Made by a program: the position numbers and the translations under genes | Notes under the pieces: model-generated | Databases searched by the model: none | The model's input: the letters and a program-made list of their open reading frames with translations, nothing else | What the model was told of the DNA's origin: nothing | Origin: Albugo candida | Taxonomy: Eukaryota > Oomycota > Peronosporomycetes > Albuginales > Albuginaceae | NCBI GenBank assembly: GCA_905220665.1 | Contig: CAJNAR010000150.1 | Coordinates: 558,001 to 622,000 of the forward strand | Length of the DNA stretch: 64,000 nucleotides | Direction of reading: 5' to 3' | In this document: piece after piece, positions 1-11,077 of the stretch | Numbering within the stretch: the first letter of the stretch is position 1 | How the letters are laid out: each line of letters begins with the position of its first letter

Positions 1-4
1 ATTC

Positions 5-1369
5 ATGGCGCACTTTGTTGCAGTTTTACGGCGCAATGGGGGTGGGTTGCTGTCGAGATCAGAAATACATCATTCACGTTTGAAAAGCGAATTGGCTGCA
101 TCCAGCGACGTTGACGAGCTAGGGACCTATATCCACGACTCAGCTGCGGATAGTAATCTCATGATCCGGCTACCTTCGATGGAAGTTTGCCTACAAGATT
201 GGTGGGGAGATAGTACTTTCAATGCGCTGAATCTTACGAACGTTGTAGGTGGGATTACTATGCTTCAATGACACCATACAAAGGACAGATGACACTCAAA
301 GTCATGCGATCAATCTTTCAAGATTTGGCTCATCTATTTGTGGGACCACCAGCAACAGCAGTAATGGCCGTGGTGGACGCGTCTTTTGCATTTTGGACGG
401 ACAAAGAGGAAGTCGAGAAAAGTGTTTTCTTCTATTGGATTTATATGTTTGCGCATTTGGTACGTGAACGGAGCTCACGTATGGAGGCGTTGATAAAGTG
501 TTATTATTAGATGACAGTATCACATCGAATGGATGAATACATTCGATTTTGTAAGGAAACACTGACTCGTATCATAGAAAAGGACGACGAGAAGCATCGA
601 CGAGAACGATTTCCAGCTCGTTTCGAATCTAATGTTCCTGGCGCGTATGCGATGGGAAGAGCGGGGATTGTCGACGACACCACAATGGGTAGCGAGGAAG
701 AGCAGATGGAGGCTTGTTTTCTGCAATATTTGACAAAGCCTTTGGTTTCACAGACACAAATTGTACGAGCTGCAAAAAGTTCCCGGAAGCAAACAAATAA
801 CACGCATTCGAATGAAATGATCGCCAGGCAGAATCCTCTGACTCTAGCTACAATGCACCGTTTTCCTCCACTGCATATCACTAAGGTCAAATCCAAGTCA
901 AGTGCACAAAGCTATAAATAGTGAAGAAGGCCGAATGGAGTCGGTCGAAGCACTGAAAGCGACAATTTCAATCTTACAACAGGAGCTTCAGGAGGCACGC
1001 CACAAGCTCAAGCAATGTCAATGCTCCGATTCGGTCGAAAAAAAGACCAAGATGCTCGCATCACCGAAGGCTTCTGCGAACTCTATCAAAGAGGTCAGCA
1101 AGCCTGAAGGAACTCAATTGAAGCGGGAAAAAACACTCAGTCCAGGAAAGCAAACCGCTCAAGATGACAAGAGAGCAGAGAGAATTGCAGCTTCACTTCC
1201 TGCTATTGGCACACGAAAGGGAAAATGGCTGCTGGAGGAGCGTTATGTCGTTTCTCGGAAGCATTGCACAAGTAGTAAGACGACAGCGTTGTTGGTGAGA
1301 GAAATGTGGCTTTGGAATGGACGGCCAGTCAAGCTGGAACGACACGTAACAGTCCCGCTTGAAACATAA
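5..1369 (+). CDS. Hypothetical protein, spliced, coiled-coil C-terminal part
   Basis: I do not recognise this family. Four exons fit by frame and splice phase: 5-201, 249-459, 511-762 and 848-1369. The introns are 202-248 (phase 2), 460-510 (phase 0, GTACGT..TTAG) and 763-847 (phase 0, GTACGA..CTAG). The ATG is 4 nt from the window edge, so the true start may lie outside. The N-terminal half is rich in aromatic and hydrophobic residues. It is followed by a charged segment and then by a Lys/Glu/Gln-rich stretch that looks like a short coiled coil (about 920-1030). The end is a basic tail. It faces the RPS15 gene tail to tail, 160 bp apart. The three reading frames have no internal stop once spliced this way, which supports a real gene. 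The first intron is the least certain, since its 5' site GTGGGG is weak. Confidence 0.5.
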
Positions 1370-1529
1370 GCAGGCATGTAATAAAAGGTTGCCGACGTCA
1401 TCAAAAATCTTTGCGTGTGACTTCTTCGAGTGCTTTCTCAATATATCACGTCTTGTTATCAATCGACAAATCTCAACGTCTGACCCGCTATTCATGGTTT
1501 TCTTAATTACCATCCATCGTTATAAGCAT

Positions 1530-2099
1530 CTACTTGAGAGGAATGAATCGAGACGAGTTGGTCGCTCCAATACCAGGACGCCCGTGAGCCACAGGCTTGT
1601 AGGAAATGGCGAATTCGCCGAGGTAGTGCCCAATCATTTCAGCCTACATAGAGCATACATCACACTGAGTCCCCGACACGTAAATGAGATGCGGGAAGAA
1701 CTGACCTTCATTTCAACTCCGTAAAAAGCTTTTCCATTGTAAATACCAACGACAGATCCGATCATTTCAGGAACGATAATCATATTTCGCAAATGAGTTT
1801 TAATTCCTTCAGGTCGTTCCATTGGTTTTGCTGCTGCTTTCGCTTTTCGAAGACGTTTGATAAGAGCCATAGGTTTGCGTGTCAGACCGCGAGAAAATCG
1901 ACGACGGATACGCGAAGGCATCAATCCCATGAGTTCTTCATGGTTCAAGTCGAGCAATTTATCAAGATCGACGCCACGGTATGCGAACTTTTTGAATGCG
2001 CGCTTCTTACGAAGTGCAGCTAGTTCCAATGCGGATTTATCGTCTGCCTATACATATGTGTCAGCAAAGTCGTATCCAAAGAAACAAGGCACGTACCAT
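1530..2099 (-). CDS. RPS15: 40S ribosomal protein S15 (uS19)
   Basis: This is a component of the small ribosomal subunit head, uS19 family. Exons on the minus strand are 2097-2099 (the ATG alone), 1706-2047 and 1530-1643, giving 152 aa, close to the usual 145-152 aa. The first intron (2048-2096) begins GTACGT directly after the start codon; the second is 1644-1705. Family hallmarks are the N-terminal FRKF-YRGVDL-like block (here [11 protein letters not shown]), the basic [14 protein letters not shown] stretch, the [16 protein letters not shown] segment, and the C-terminal block that reads [20 protein letters not shown] and ends SRFIPLK. The C-terminal exon is only found by splicing. An ATG-only first exon is common in ribosomal protein genes. 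It is divergent from RPP30 with 126 bp between the two start codons. Confidence 0.95.
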
Positions 2100-2225
2100 T
2101 ATGAATGTTGTCGATGGGAAGTGGTAATATTGGGTGGTCGACAATGAGAAGGAGATATTTACACTTTTAGACTAGAATACCGGTATTATGCCAAGTATAC
2201 ACACTATGCATGTATATCGCTAATA
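2100..2225. promoter_or_regulatory. Shared divergent promoter region of RPS15 and RPP30
   Basis: The 126 bp between the start codons of RPS15 (-) and RPP30 (+) must carry both promoters, unless one gene has an upstream noncoding exon. I see no clear TATA or initiator consensus. The assignment rests only on geometry. Confidence 0.4.
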
Positions 2226-3279
2226 ATGTTTATCGATTTGAATCTGCTGGAGGGAAGTTGCATCGGCCTTACGGAATTAAAGCGATGTAAGCTGCTGAGC
2301 GTTGTTATGTAGAAACAAATAGATTGTTGAGACATGTTTCTAGTAGGATATGGATGTGTTGCAGTCAATGTGGAGTGCGATCTAACGTCCGGACCAAAAC
2401 AAGTGGGTGAGCAGATGACGTAGAGATGGAAAGTTGAGCAATGTATTATAGGCATCAGCAGTTCAACTTTTTGAAACAAATCACCAAAAAAAAAGTGGAA
2501 AGAAGAGAAAGTATGGGAAGGAACCGCATTTTGGAAATATCAACGCGCTAGAGGTCAATAGAGATGATAAGCAGCGCTCTAGCTCGATTAGACAGCTGAA
2601 GAGAATCACACTAAATGTGGAAGACATGAATGCTGCCCAATTAATTGTGCGTTCATTAAGCAAACGAAATGGATCATATTTACCTTTGTATTTAATTTCG
2701 TAGAACAGCTCTGCTGTACTGAAATTGTACGACCTTGTTGCCGCTAAAGCATCCAATCCCAAAGTTTTCCAGTATCTTTGTGAGCACGCCAATATCGATA
2801 TTATCACATTTGACGTCTCAAATCGATTACCATTCCAGCTAAAACGACCTTGGGTACGTAAGCAGCCTTCTGTTGTTCTACATTTGGAAGTCCTTATCAT
2901 AAGGAATAGATCAAAGCAGCGACCAAACGCTCCGTCTTGTTCGAAATTATTTATACGCCACTTTTGTTGGATTCCACGGGTCGAAGGAACTTTTTCTCCA
3001 ACACCAACGCTATCATCGGATTAACAAATGGTAAAAATATCATATTGGCAAGCCGAGGGACACGTGAATTGCTATTGCGAGCTCCTTATGATCTCATCAA
3101 TCTTGGCATACTTCTGGGGCTCACATACGGTAAAGCAAGCGATGCTATCTCAAACAATGCCCTCATGGCAATAAAACATGCAGGTATATATCTCTTCATT
3201 CGTTCAGCGCTGAATGCGGCTGATTTTTGGTGTTGTAGAAGAAAGGAGAGGAAACGTTCAAATAGTCGCGCAATTATAA
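2226..3279 (+). CDS. RPP30: Ribonuclease P/MRP protein subunit p30
   Basis: This is a PHP-fold (TIM-barrel-like) protein subunit of nuclear RNase P and RNase MRP, which mature the tRNA 5' end and pre-rRNA. Six exons fit by phase: 2226-2286, 2344-2402, 2452-2646, 2704-2853, 2910-3183 and 3239-3279, giving 259 aa (human 268). Family signs in order are the N-terminal MFIDLNL, LGYGCVAVN, a Lys-rich linker, KRITLNVED, LYDLVAAKA, IDIITFDVS followed by LPFQLKRPW, FEIIYTPLLLDSTGRRN, GKNIILASRG, LRAPYDLINLGILLGL and the short HAEERR tail. The 3' exon is the least certain, because the family C-terminus varies. Introns are 49-57 nt. Confidence 0.93.
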
Positions 3280-3461
3280 GAATCATAAGTACCTTGGGCG
3301 CATTTTCCGTTAAGTACGCTGATTGAGTAACACGATCGAACAATTATCGAGTATCCAATGTCCCTCTTCCATGACGTACGTGAGAGGTTTCGTGAGGGTA
3401 CTTTGGGATTGGCTCCCATTATGCTCATATTTCAATCTTGCGATCTCGCGGATTACATTCC

Positions 3462-5704
3462 ATGAACAGAAGAACGCTCTCGTTCGTCTTGACTTTTGTA
3501 CTTTATTCCCATATTTTGTACATTTACGTGAAGTCAGCACAACCTTGTCGAGCAACATTAGAAGCAAACACTGCGCCGACCATAGAATCCTCTATTATCG
3601 CAATTGTTTCTGCTGATTGCATTTCTGATCCGAACTTCAATTCGATACTCAAAATTGCAGAGTTTGCACCAACCGAAACCAGTTGGAAAGTTTTTGAATG
3701 GAAGAACGCATTTGAGCTACTTCAAAATAATTTGGATAGTACGCGAATCACTGACGTTATCATTCACGTGCTATTACAAGATAAACACAATCTTGTCCGA
3801 AATATGTGCGTTTTTGATTGAAATCATCGACGACATGAATTGTGACTGACATGTATACATTATCATCAGAAAATTCAATCAGCTCGACGCGTGGTCGTAT
3901 GGACCTGTTCTTGAATTTGGTGAGCGGTCATTCGTTCGAATGACTCAACTTGACAGTTTGTATGATATTCTCTGAGCAGCATCTCTGAAACGTTTCTAAA
4001 AGCAGTATGTGTTGTAGAGTTATATCGAATATGGTCGTTAGATTCAATTCGGAACGCTGGGCAGTAAACTTGATTCAGATGTGCGTGTATTCCATTTCGA
4101 ATAGATCTTGAATCAACTCACATCTCTTATCACAGTGAATTCAGGAATGTGACGATGAAAAAATTTGAAATTGCACAAGATTCATTAGTTGAGAAGATAA
4201 CATTCCAGTCATCTTCGTTGTCGAAATTCCCATCTGCGGCTCTGAGTCTCTCAAACCTAGCAGAAATGTAGGAATCTTTGCGCAAATCTCATTTGTGACA
4301 AGATCTCAAATCGCTTTGTAGAAACATACTTTCCGTCGCGTTTTTACGACCGCTTCAGCTGACAAGTCGACAATTCAACAGACTGAAGAGTATTGATTCT
4401 GTTTCATTCAAAAACATAACAGCACCGACCGACGAAACATGCGTCACGATCGATTACATCCAAAATGTCGCTATTTGTGTCACAGGTATGACGTCTCAGA
4501 TACGAAGTACGCATCCACAAAATGATGTATTCTCGATTTTACAGAACAGACGAGTAGAAAGGATGATGAAAACAACAAAATTGGTCCGTCATTTCGGCAA
4601 ACTTCCTCGGACTATAGAAAGCTGCTCAGTATGATTGCTATATCACTGATGGCTATTGGTCTCATCATTTCTTTATACTTTCTGGCCATGGTCTTATACC
4701 AACGCAAAACGCGAGTAGAAGCCATTGCTGCATCCTTACGACTCGATCATGTGGGCCCTCCTGCGCTTTCAACTTCCGATACATACGAGGCAATCAGCGA
4801 CCACAGAAGTAAAGGTTTACAGTCCGCAATCGAAGTGACAACTGCACATATACGAAACTTTGCAAGTAATAGAATGATAACGTCAGCGGAATTGAAGCAA
4901 AGCCATGTGTTATTGCAACAAAAGGTAGGTGTTTGGGGCTTGTTTCGAGCAGAGTATCAACGGACACCAGTAGTGATATTGAAACTTGATTGTGGTCTAA
5001 GTGAGCATTGGAAATCTAGAAGGAAAACGATCAAACAGCTGAATCAGTTGTCAAAAATACGGCACCGTTTTGTCACACATTACATTGGATTTTACACGTC
5101 GGCACTAGGCAGCTTACATCTTGTTGTGGAAGCAATGGAAGAGGGGAGTCTGCGTACCTTACTGCTCCGACGTTTCCTCAATTTATCGTGGCGTCGTCGG
5201 CTTTTGATGTGTCTTGACATTGCCAAAGCACTTCAATTTTTGCACTGCACTTCATCCCTCAAACCGAAAGATCGAATGTTGCGTTCCACCAGTTTTTTAT
5301 GCAGCTCGAGGTACACGTGTAAAATCGATGTGTTTGACTGCATCTCTGGCATTCGAAGAAGTAAAGTGCCTTTCTTGGCTCTTGGGGAGGGAAATCTTGC
5401 AGCATACGCTCCTGAGATTCTCGCGTCTGAACGGACCACCGAAGCATCAGAAATCTACATGATTGGAGTGGTCATGTGTGAGATATCCAATCAACGAGTA
5501 ACTTTCCATGATAGGATCATCGAAGAAGGTCCGACATTGACGGATTGTCACTCATTACAAACAGCACAAAATGGCTTGGGTCTAAACGCTTCTGCTGAAG
5601 CTCCAAAGGAGTTTCAAGAATTGATAACCCAGTGTACAGCATCGTCTCCCTCCGATCGGCCGTCAATAACCCAAATTTGGAATATGCTGGTTGTGATCGA
5701 ATAG
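3462..5704 (+). CDS. Single-pass receptor-like pseudokinase, leucine-rich ectodomain
   Basis: Six exons fit by phase: 3462-3805, 3870-3959, 4018-4080, 4136-4267, 4322-4485 and 4545-5704, giving 650 aa. Residues 1-25 look like a signal peptide. The ectodomain is cut into small exons with leucine-spaced segments that resemble degenerate leucine-rich repeats, ending in a Cys-containing cap (DETC..NVAIC). One membrane helix follows (about 4631-4690, ISLMAIGLIISLYFLAMVL). The cytoplasmic part has a TKL-type kinase fold: a beta3 lysine (VVILK), LHLVVEAMEEGSL, DIAKALQFLH and APEI. The catalytic loop has no HRD (SSLKPKD instead), DFG is replaced by FDC, and the glycine loop is missing. It should therefore be catalytically dead. 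It probably acts as a surface sensor or scaffold. Exon 3 borders are the weakest part of the model. Confidence 0.72.
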
Positions 5705-5747
5705 AAAGAATCGAGAATGGGACACGTCGAGATGCATTGACTTCGCT

Positions 5748-6944
5748 TCACTCAAGTTTATGATCTACGGTCTGAAGATCTATCATTGGCCACGGAATGT
5801 CGTGAAATCGCTTAGCAAGCTGTTGATAAGGGACTACCCTTTCTTCTTTTGTCATAACAGCTCGACCACTGGAACTTGGTAATACCCAGACTTCCCATGA
5901 ATGCAAATCACGAAAAGGCCAATCTGGAGGCAAACAACTTTGACGGCCGTAATGCTTTATCTTGACACAGAAAACGTCAGCGATAGAATAGGGCCATACC
6001 GGTAAACAATCACAACCTTTGACGGAGGCGTGAAAAGCATACTGAACTGACGCTTTCCTGAGAATGCGATAATTCGAGGATGGTAAGGTAGAGAGCAGAA
6101 AGTGCGTCTGACAACGACTGTGTTTTCGCGACTTTGAACACCTTTACATTCTCCCGTTCCTATCGTTTGGCACCCACAAACACTTTGCATATGTTCTATG
6201 AGACGACTGTAAAATCGTTGCTTCCACTTTCTCACTTTCACAGAAGTATTAAAAGTTGTATAATGGATGGAGTCAACGTACTCGTTGCTCTATCATAGTT
6301 GGCAGCATCATTTCCAGGCTGAGTACACAGATCACATAGTCAGTGAGCATTCTGTATCTATGTTCATCCAAGAACCTCTGTTCCGAGTGACGTAAAGCCA
6401 ATTCCGAGAGTATCCGGCATTCGATTCTGAAAACTTATATCGCTGGATTTATCAACAATTCCTTTCCACTTATAGGACGACGTGTTTCCAGTAAGTAAGC
6501 CCCACATTCGATTGCTCGGATTGCTGTACGAGTAGCCAGCTACCATTGTAAGAATTAATTATATGAATTCTTCCATTAGAAGTAAGCATTCTTCTAACTG
6601 ATCCAAGCATGTGTTGAGGGATTATGTCCAGTTATCAGTAAACGCAGTCGCTGCTCTTTGAAATGTGTACATTTTTCACGACGTGTGAAGCACTCGTCAC
6701 AAATCGAGTGCCAACGTTCTTGCCATTTCCCTTCTACTCGAGTACAATTATTCGATTTTTTCGAGAGTTTCCTTTCTGAAGAGACCTCATTCATTCCACT
6801 AAAGCATCTTCTTTTAGCGTCTCTACGAGCATGCTTTGTTTCTTGTTCCGATTGCCGTATCCGTGACGGTGAATACGCTGCGGGCTTGGAGGCATCGTAT
6901 CGAAACTCTTCGAACATTACTAGGACCGAATATACCCGGTACAA
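5748..6944 (-). CDS. G/T(U) mismatch-specific DNA glycosylase, TDG/MUG family
   Basis: This enzyme removes thymine or uracil mispaired with guanine and starts nuclear base excision repair. Minus-strand exons are 6599-6944, 6376-6539, 6282-6318, 6017-6234 and 5748-5960; all phases agree, giving about 325 aa. Family signs are LLITGHNPS (first active-site motif, normally GINPG), GYSYSNPSNRMWGLL, TLGIGFTSLGTE, PRIIAFSGKRQF, LPPDWPF and VWVLPSSSGRA (second motif, followed by the YQQLAKRF helix). The N-terminal 85 residues are basic, as in eukaryotic TDG. The longest exon (6017-6234) may hide another intron, because about 20 residues before PRIIAF have no counterpart in the family. The 5' end is chosen as the first ATG of the frame. 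Confidence 0.85.
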
Positions 6945-7441
6945 TTAATACATTGTGTACGGAGCCACATCATTCTCGTAAGCGCGCAAATTTGCAAAAC
7001 AGCTCGCTGGAACCAACAAAAAAGAAAGTCAGAATACAGAATTCCGACTGTAAAGAGCTTTTACTACTACAATTGCGATCTTTCGAAGTACTTTCCCACG
7101 AAAAACGTTCAACAGTCACTATTCCACTAAAATTCGTCACGTGTCTAGCCACGAGAAACGACACAGAAATTAAAAAAAGAAAATTCAAACGAAATCGAAA
7201 TCCTACGCGTACTTGTGACAAGAAAGCTTATACCTGTGTCCATCTCTGTCGGCGCACAAAACCCATATTAAGGATTGACGATACGGTTTTATAAGGATAA
7301 TTTGCTTGCAACAAACATTCTATTAATCGCATATTTGATCTTTAGAGTGTATGTCACATTGATAACATTCTAGATTTCTTGATTCTTGAAGCGTTTTTGT
7401 TCGTCAATTTGGAGTAATTATTTAAAGCAGCGAATATTTAT
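6945..7441. other. Intergenic, AT-rich
   Basis: About 500 bp separate the divergent TDG and KIX-like genes. A Lys/Arg-rich open frame crosses it on the plus strand up to 7294, but it has no ATG within this interval and its only Met lies inside the TDG gene. I see no RNA gene or repeat. Confidence 0.5.
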
Positions 7442-9795
7442 ATGGAGTCAGATTTAGAAGGAAACGAGATCGCCGATGCGGAATCAGAAGCATGGAAAAC
7501 CGGTGAGACACGGAATGAAGCGCTCGTGCAGAATGACGCAATCGAAGATAATCGTGACGACTCGCTCTCTCACAACTCTCCGGACAAAGCTGATAGTAAC
7601 GATGCCGATGACAAAGATGAACGCGATTTAGAAAATCAGCTTGGGGATGACATAGATGGGCTTAATGCTCCTCACTTGGTGACCACAGAAGCTTTGGGGC
7701 AAGACAACATCTCCAATGAATCAAAAAGAGATGGAGATGAGCTCTCTGGTAATAAGATATTAGATGATATGCAATATTCTGCATTGCGGTACTCACACAC
7801 TGATGATGGGACAGCAATATCTTCATCTTCGGGCGCGGAATTGTCGCTGAATCCGGCTACAGGTGTTGATAAGATGTATCATAGAAGCTCTCTTTCACCT
7901 AGACCAGAAGCCGAAATCACGACGAAAATTGCATCTTCAAAAAAGAGACGAAAGTCTAAAGTGGTGGCTCCGGCCATACAGCAGTCCTTCCCCACGGAAA
8001 CGTTCTCAGAGCTTTTGACGTCTCCAGAAACTAATCTTGCTGCAAAGTCTGTGATCTATGGTGGCCAACATGGTGTCTGTGACACAAATACCTCGTCGTA
8101 TATTGACCAAACTCCCTGCTCATCAACTTTATATGGGCAGAGCCCACGCGGTGGTAGTAAATACTCGACGCCGGATTCAGCTCTCTCAGGAAGAATCAAT
8201 TTCGATGCGTCTGGCAATGTGATGGACTGGACACCAAGATCAAACATTCGTCCTCATTTAGATGATCACTATGCTGGTTATAGTGAGCATCAGTACTCAG
8301 CACCATCCCATCCTGCAAGAGATGTTAGGATGACAATGGCACAAGCACAAATGATTCCGAATTCGGATTCGTATGTTCATGCAACGCTGGCGCAGCTTCT
8401 TACTGGTCCAGTCGTTGGGTATGCGAACGGAAATTACAACCAGGCACCGGGGAGCAACATCTTCGAGGAAGAAGTGATTCGCATGCGATCTATTCTATCC
8501 CAACATGCCGATCTTATCCCACCACCCGTAGAAATCCTTCGTTTAACCGTCTTACAAAATCAAGAAGTTTTGCAAAGCGCTATTGCATATTCCAGCCACC
8601 TGCAAGATGCGTATGGATCTATTATGCAACAACAGGTCTTTGACCACTCGAGATTACAACAGACACCACAAATGCATCCGGGAGAGAACGGATCTTCACC
8701 ATATACACCCTGGCAGTCAGAAAACGACATACAGTTACGTCGCGAGATGATTGGAAAAATGTAAGTGCGAGATGACTTACTGAGTGTTGACGTGTCGGTC
8801 TAATAACGCATCTTTCTAGAATTAGTTTATTGCAAGCTCGAAAGCCGGATGCACCACCTGAATGGTTGAGGCGACTTCCTGATATGGCTAGACGACTGGA
8901 GGACACGCTGTATCGAATGGCGAAAAATAGAGACGAATACGGCAACTTTACAACTCTTAAGTCTCGATTGCAGCATCTGGCATTCACCATGGGCAGAAGA
9001 CCACCACAATATGTCAATCCTTCAATGCACGTTCCGACAAATCACGATTACATGCAAGAATCACCGGCATTTTCGGCTGGTATGAATCCAGGTGTCGCCT
9101 CTCAGCAAGGCTACATGCTTTCAGGGAATTCACAACATAGCTCCAACCCAAATGCAATGAACGGATCCCATCTCCAGCACCAATCTCCGATGTTAGAATT
9201 ACCAAACCCGTCGTTAAGACACTCGGAGTCGCGTCAGCAGCACCAGAGCGATCACATACAGCGGGACTATCACTGTCAACAACGGCTGTATAATGAACAC
9301 CCTTCTCAAGTACAATACGCAACACACAGATTTCGAAGCGATCAGCAAGGATTAGGTCCATACACAAACCACCCCGTATCTCATCACCACGAAGCGGACA
9401 AGTCTTTTTACGCGATGGTTGGTTCACAGTATGATTCAGCTAGCTTGACGGAAGCAGGAGCGAAATCTGATCATATGAACGTGGATATCTATCAAGGCTA
9501 TTCCATGGATGAGAGGCCTAGCAATGAGGCTTCAATGAGCGAGGCGAATCGAAACAATCAGCTCAGTGGCGGTAACAAACGAACGACCCGGCAAGAAGCC
9601 ACCAATGCCAATCACTCAACTTCCAAACGAGCAAAAACAGGAAGGAAAAGCACGCAAAAACGTTCAAGTAGTAGCCCACCTCCTTCTACGGCAAATAATG
9701 ATCCCAATCACTTTCCAAATTCAAATGGCAATACGTCCGAGTATCGTAACCATTCACACCTTCCGAGTCAAAACAATAAAAGCATAGAGACATAA
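7442..9795 (+). CDS. Large low-complexity nuclear protein with KIX-like domain
   Basis: Two exons, 7442-8760 and 8820-9795, join in phase 2 (intron GTAAGT..TCTAG) to give 764 aa. The first 130 residues are very acidic. A short basic cluster (SSKKRRKSK, about residue 166) could be a nuclear signal. The segment just after the intron (residues 440-500, PEWLRRLPDMARRLEDTLYRMAKNR) has the helical pattern of a KIX domain, the coactivator fold of MED15 and CBP, which binds activation domains. The rest is rich in Gln, His, Ser and Asn and is probably disordered, ending in a basic SKRAKTGRK stretch. I infer a transcriptional coactivator, possibly MED15-related. The KIX call rests on pattern only. Confidence 0.6.
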
Positions 9796-10504
9796 AGGAT
9801 ACAATCCAAAAACTTTGATTTTACGGCCTTTTGTCTTTTACTGGAAATCATCTTGATCTTGATCTACCACGGCGCGATATCGGAAGGCTCGTACGACATG
9901 TAGGAACTCTTAAAGCACGTTGGAGAATCGATTAGTTTTGTCAAAATTGGCGTTTGCATTGGTTTCGCTTCGTAATAGACGAAAGCGAAAACAAAGCATT
10001 TTGCCCACAACCAACTTCCTTGGAATTATGCAAATACTTTCTGTTTGCATCGCGAGTCTAAGACCTCTGTGAATAGATGGCGTGTTAGTCGCAGTCACAT
10101 GGAAATAGGCTTTAGGCTTTAGTCTGTAGTGAATAGAGCGGTATAATCTGTTGCGCGAGCCATTGGGCTGAGGAACTCGTGAGTAATCAGCATGCTCAAC
10201 CTCTCCTTTTCTTACTTGCCGGCTTTATAGCGCATGTATCGGATAGGCTTTATCAGCGAGAGAAAAAGCTGATTAAGTGCTGCGTACATTCTTACAACAT
10301 CATATTGTTGCACAGACAAGGCAGCTGTCCCCTGGATAAAGCAGCTTTAATCATCAATTCTATCGACGTTATATTTCTTCCTGTAAAAACTATCATTTTT
10401 TCATCTCCATTATCGAGATCGTAGTTTCCCGTATAATAATTAGCATTTGAATTCTCTTTAGTGTGGACGTTTGCATGAACTAAAAGCGACATTTATAGAC
10501 ACCC
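9796..10504. other. Intergenic, no gene seen
   Basis: About 700 bp between two plus-strand genes. Open frames here are short and unlike any family I know. A tandem GGCTTTA duplication lies at about 10107-10120. I see no tRNA, repeat or other feature. Confidence 0.5.
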
Positions 10505-11009
10505 ATGTCAAATAATGCGGAAGAATCAGCGCCATGTTCAGCATCGAAGCAGCGCGTCGTCGCGCGCCGTCCACATAACACCAAATCTGCATCTACCATT
10601 GATGACAATTGGAATTTGGACATACGATTCCAAGATCGTGCTTTCAAGGTCGTCGGTCGATTACCAATCGAAAAGCGCCAATTTCTTAAAGAATTACCGA
10701 AAAAAATTGGGTTGCATACAAGAGCCAAAGTACACACTATCCCTCCTCGTGGCATCTTTTGCAAGTTTTTTAGTGATTCGTTACATCACATGGAAAAGAT
10801 GAAGCGTTATATGGAAGAAAACCATTGCGCTTTGTGCGAACACTTTGTCTTGCGAGTATACAACTGTACTTTATATATGATATTACCCACCACACTTGAA
10901 ACACTCAGCTGTCTAAAACGACTCAAACGAACAGGTACGAGCATATTGATTGTGCACTATGGACCCGTGTGTAAATAGCCGATACTGATTAGGTGGTTGG
11001 ATGTGGTAG
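10505..11009 (+). CDS. Small hypothetical protein
   Basis: Two exons, 10505-10934 and 10993-11009, join in phase 1 across a 58 nt intron (GTACGA..ATTAG) to give 148 aa ending TGGWMW. I do not recognise the family. The first 30 residues are Ser/Arg-rich and look disordered. The rest is a compact mixed domain with two nearby cysteines (CALCEHF) and a basic SCLKRLKR helix near the end. Without the intron, the first exon reads on to a stop at 10978. The aromatic end made by splicing looks more natural, but this is a judgement. The next gene starts 68 bp downstream on the same strand. Confidence 0.5.
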
Positions 11010-11077
11010 GTGCAAGCACAAACTCGATACAATCCCTCTGCACAGATAAAGATGGTGTCGCGATTGGATTTATAGTC

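Noticed and set aside
2481..2900. Minus-strand 139 aa open frame
   Set aside because: It lies antisense to RPP30 exons 3 and 4, whose spliced sequence matches the family closely.
6836..7294. Plus-strand 152 aa Lys/Arg-rich open frame
   Set aside because: Its only Met lies inside the TDG gene on the other strand and the part outside that gene has no start codon. No family resemblance.
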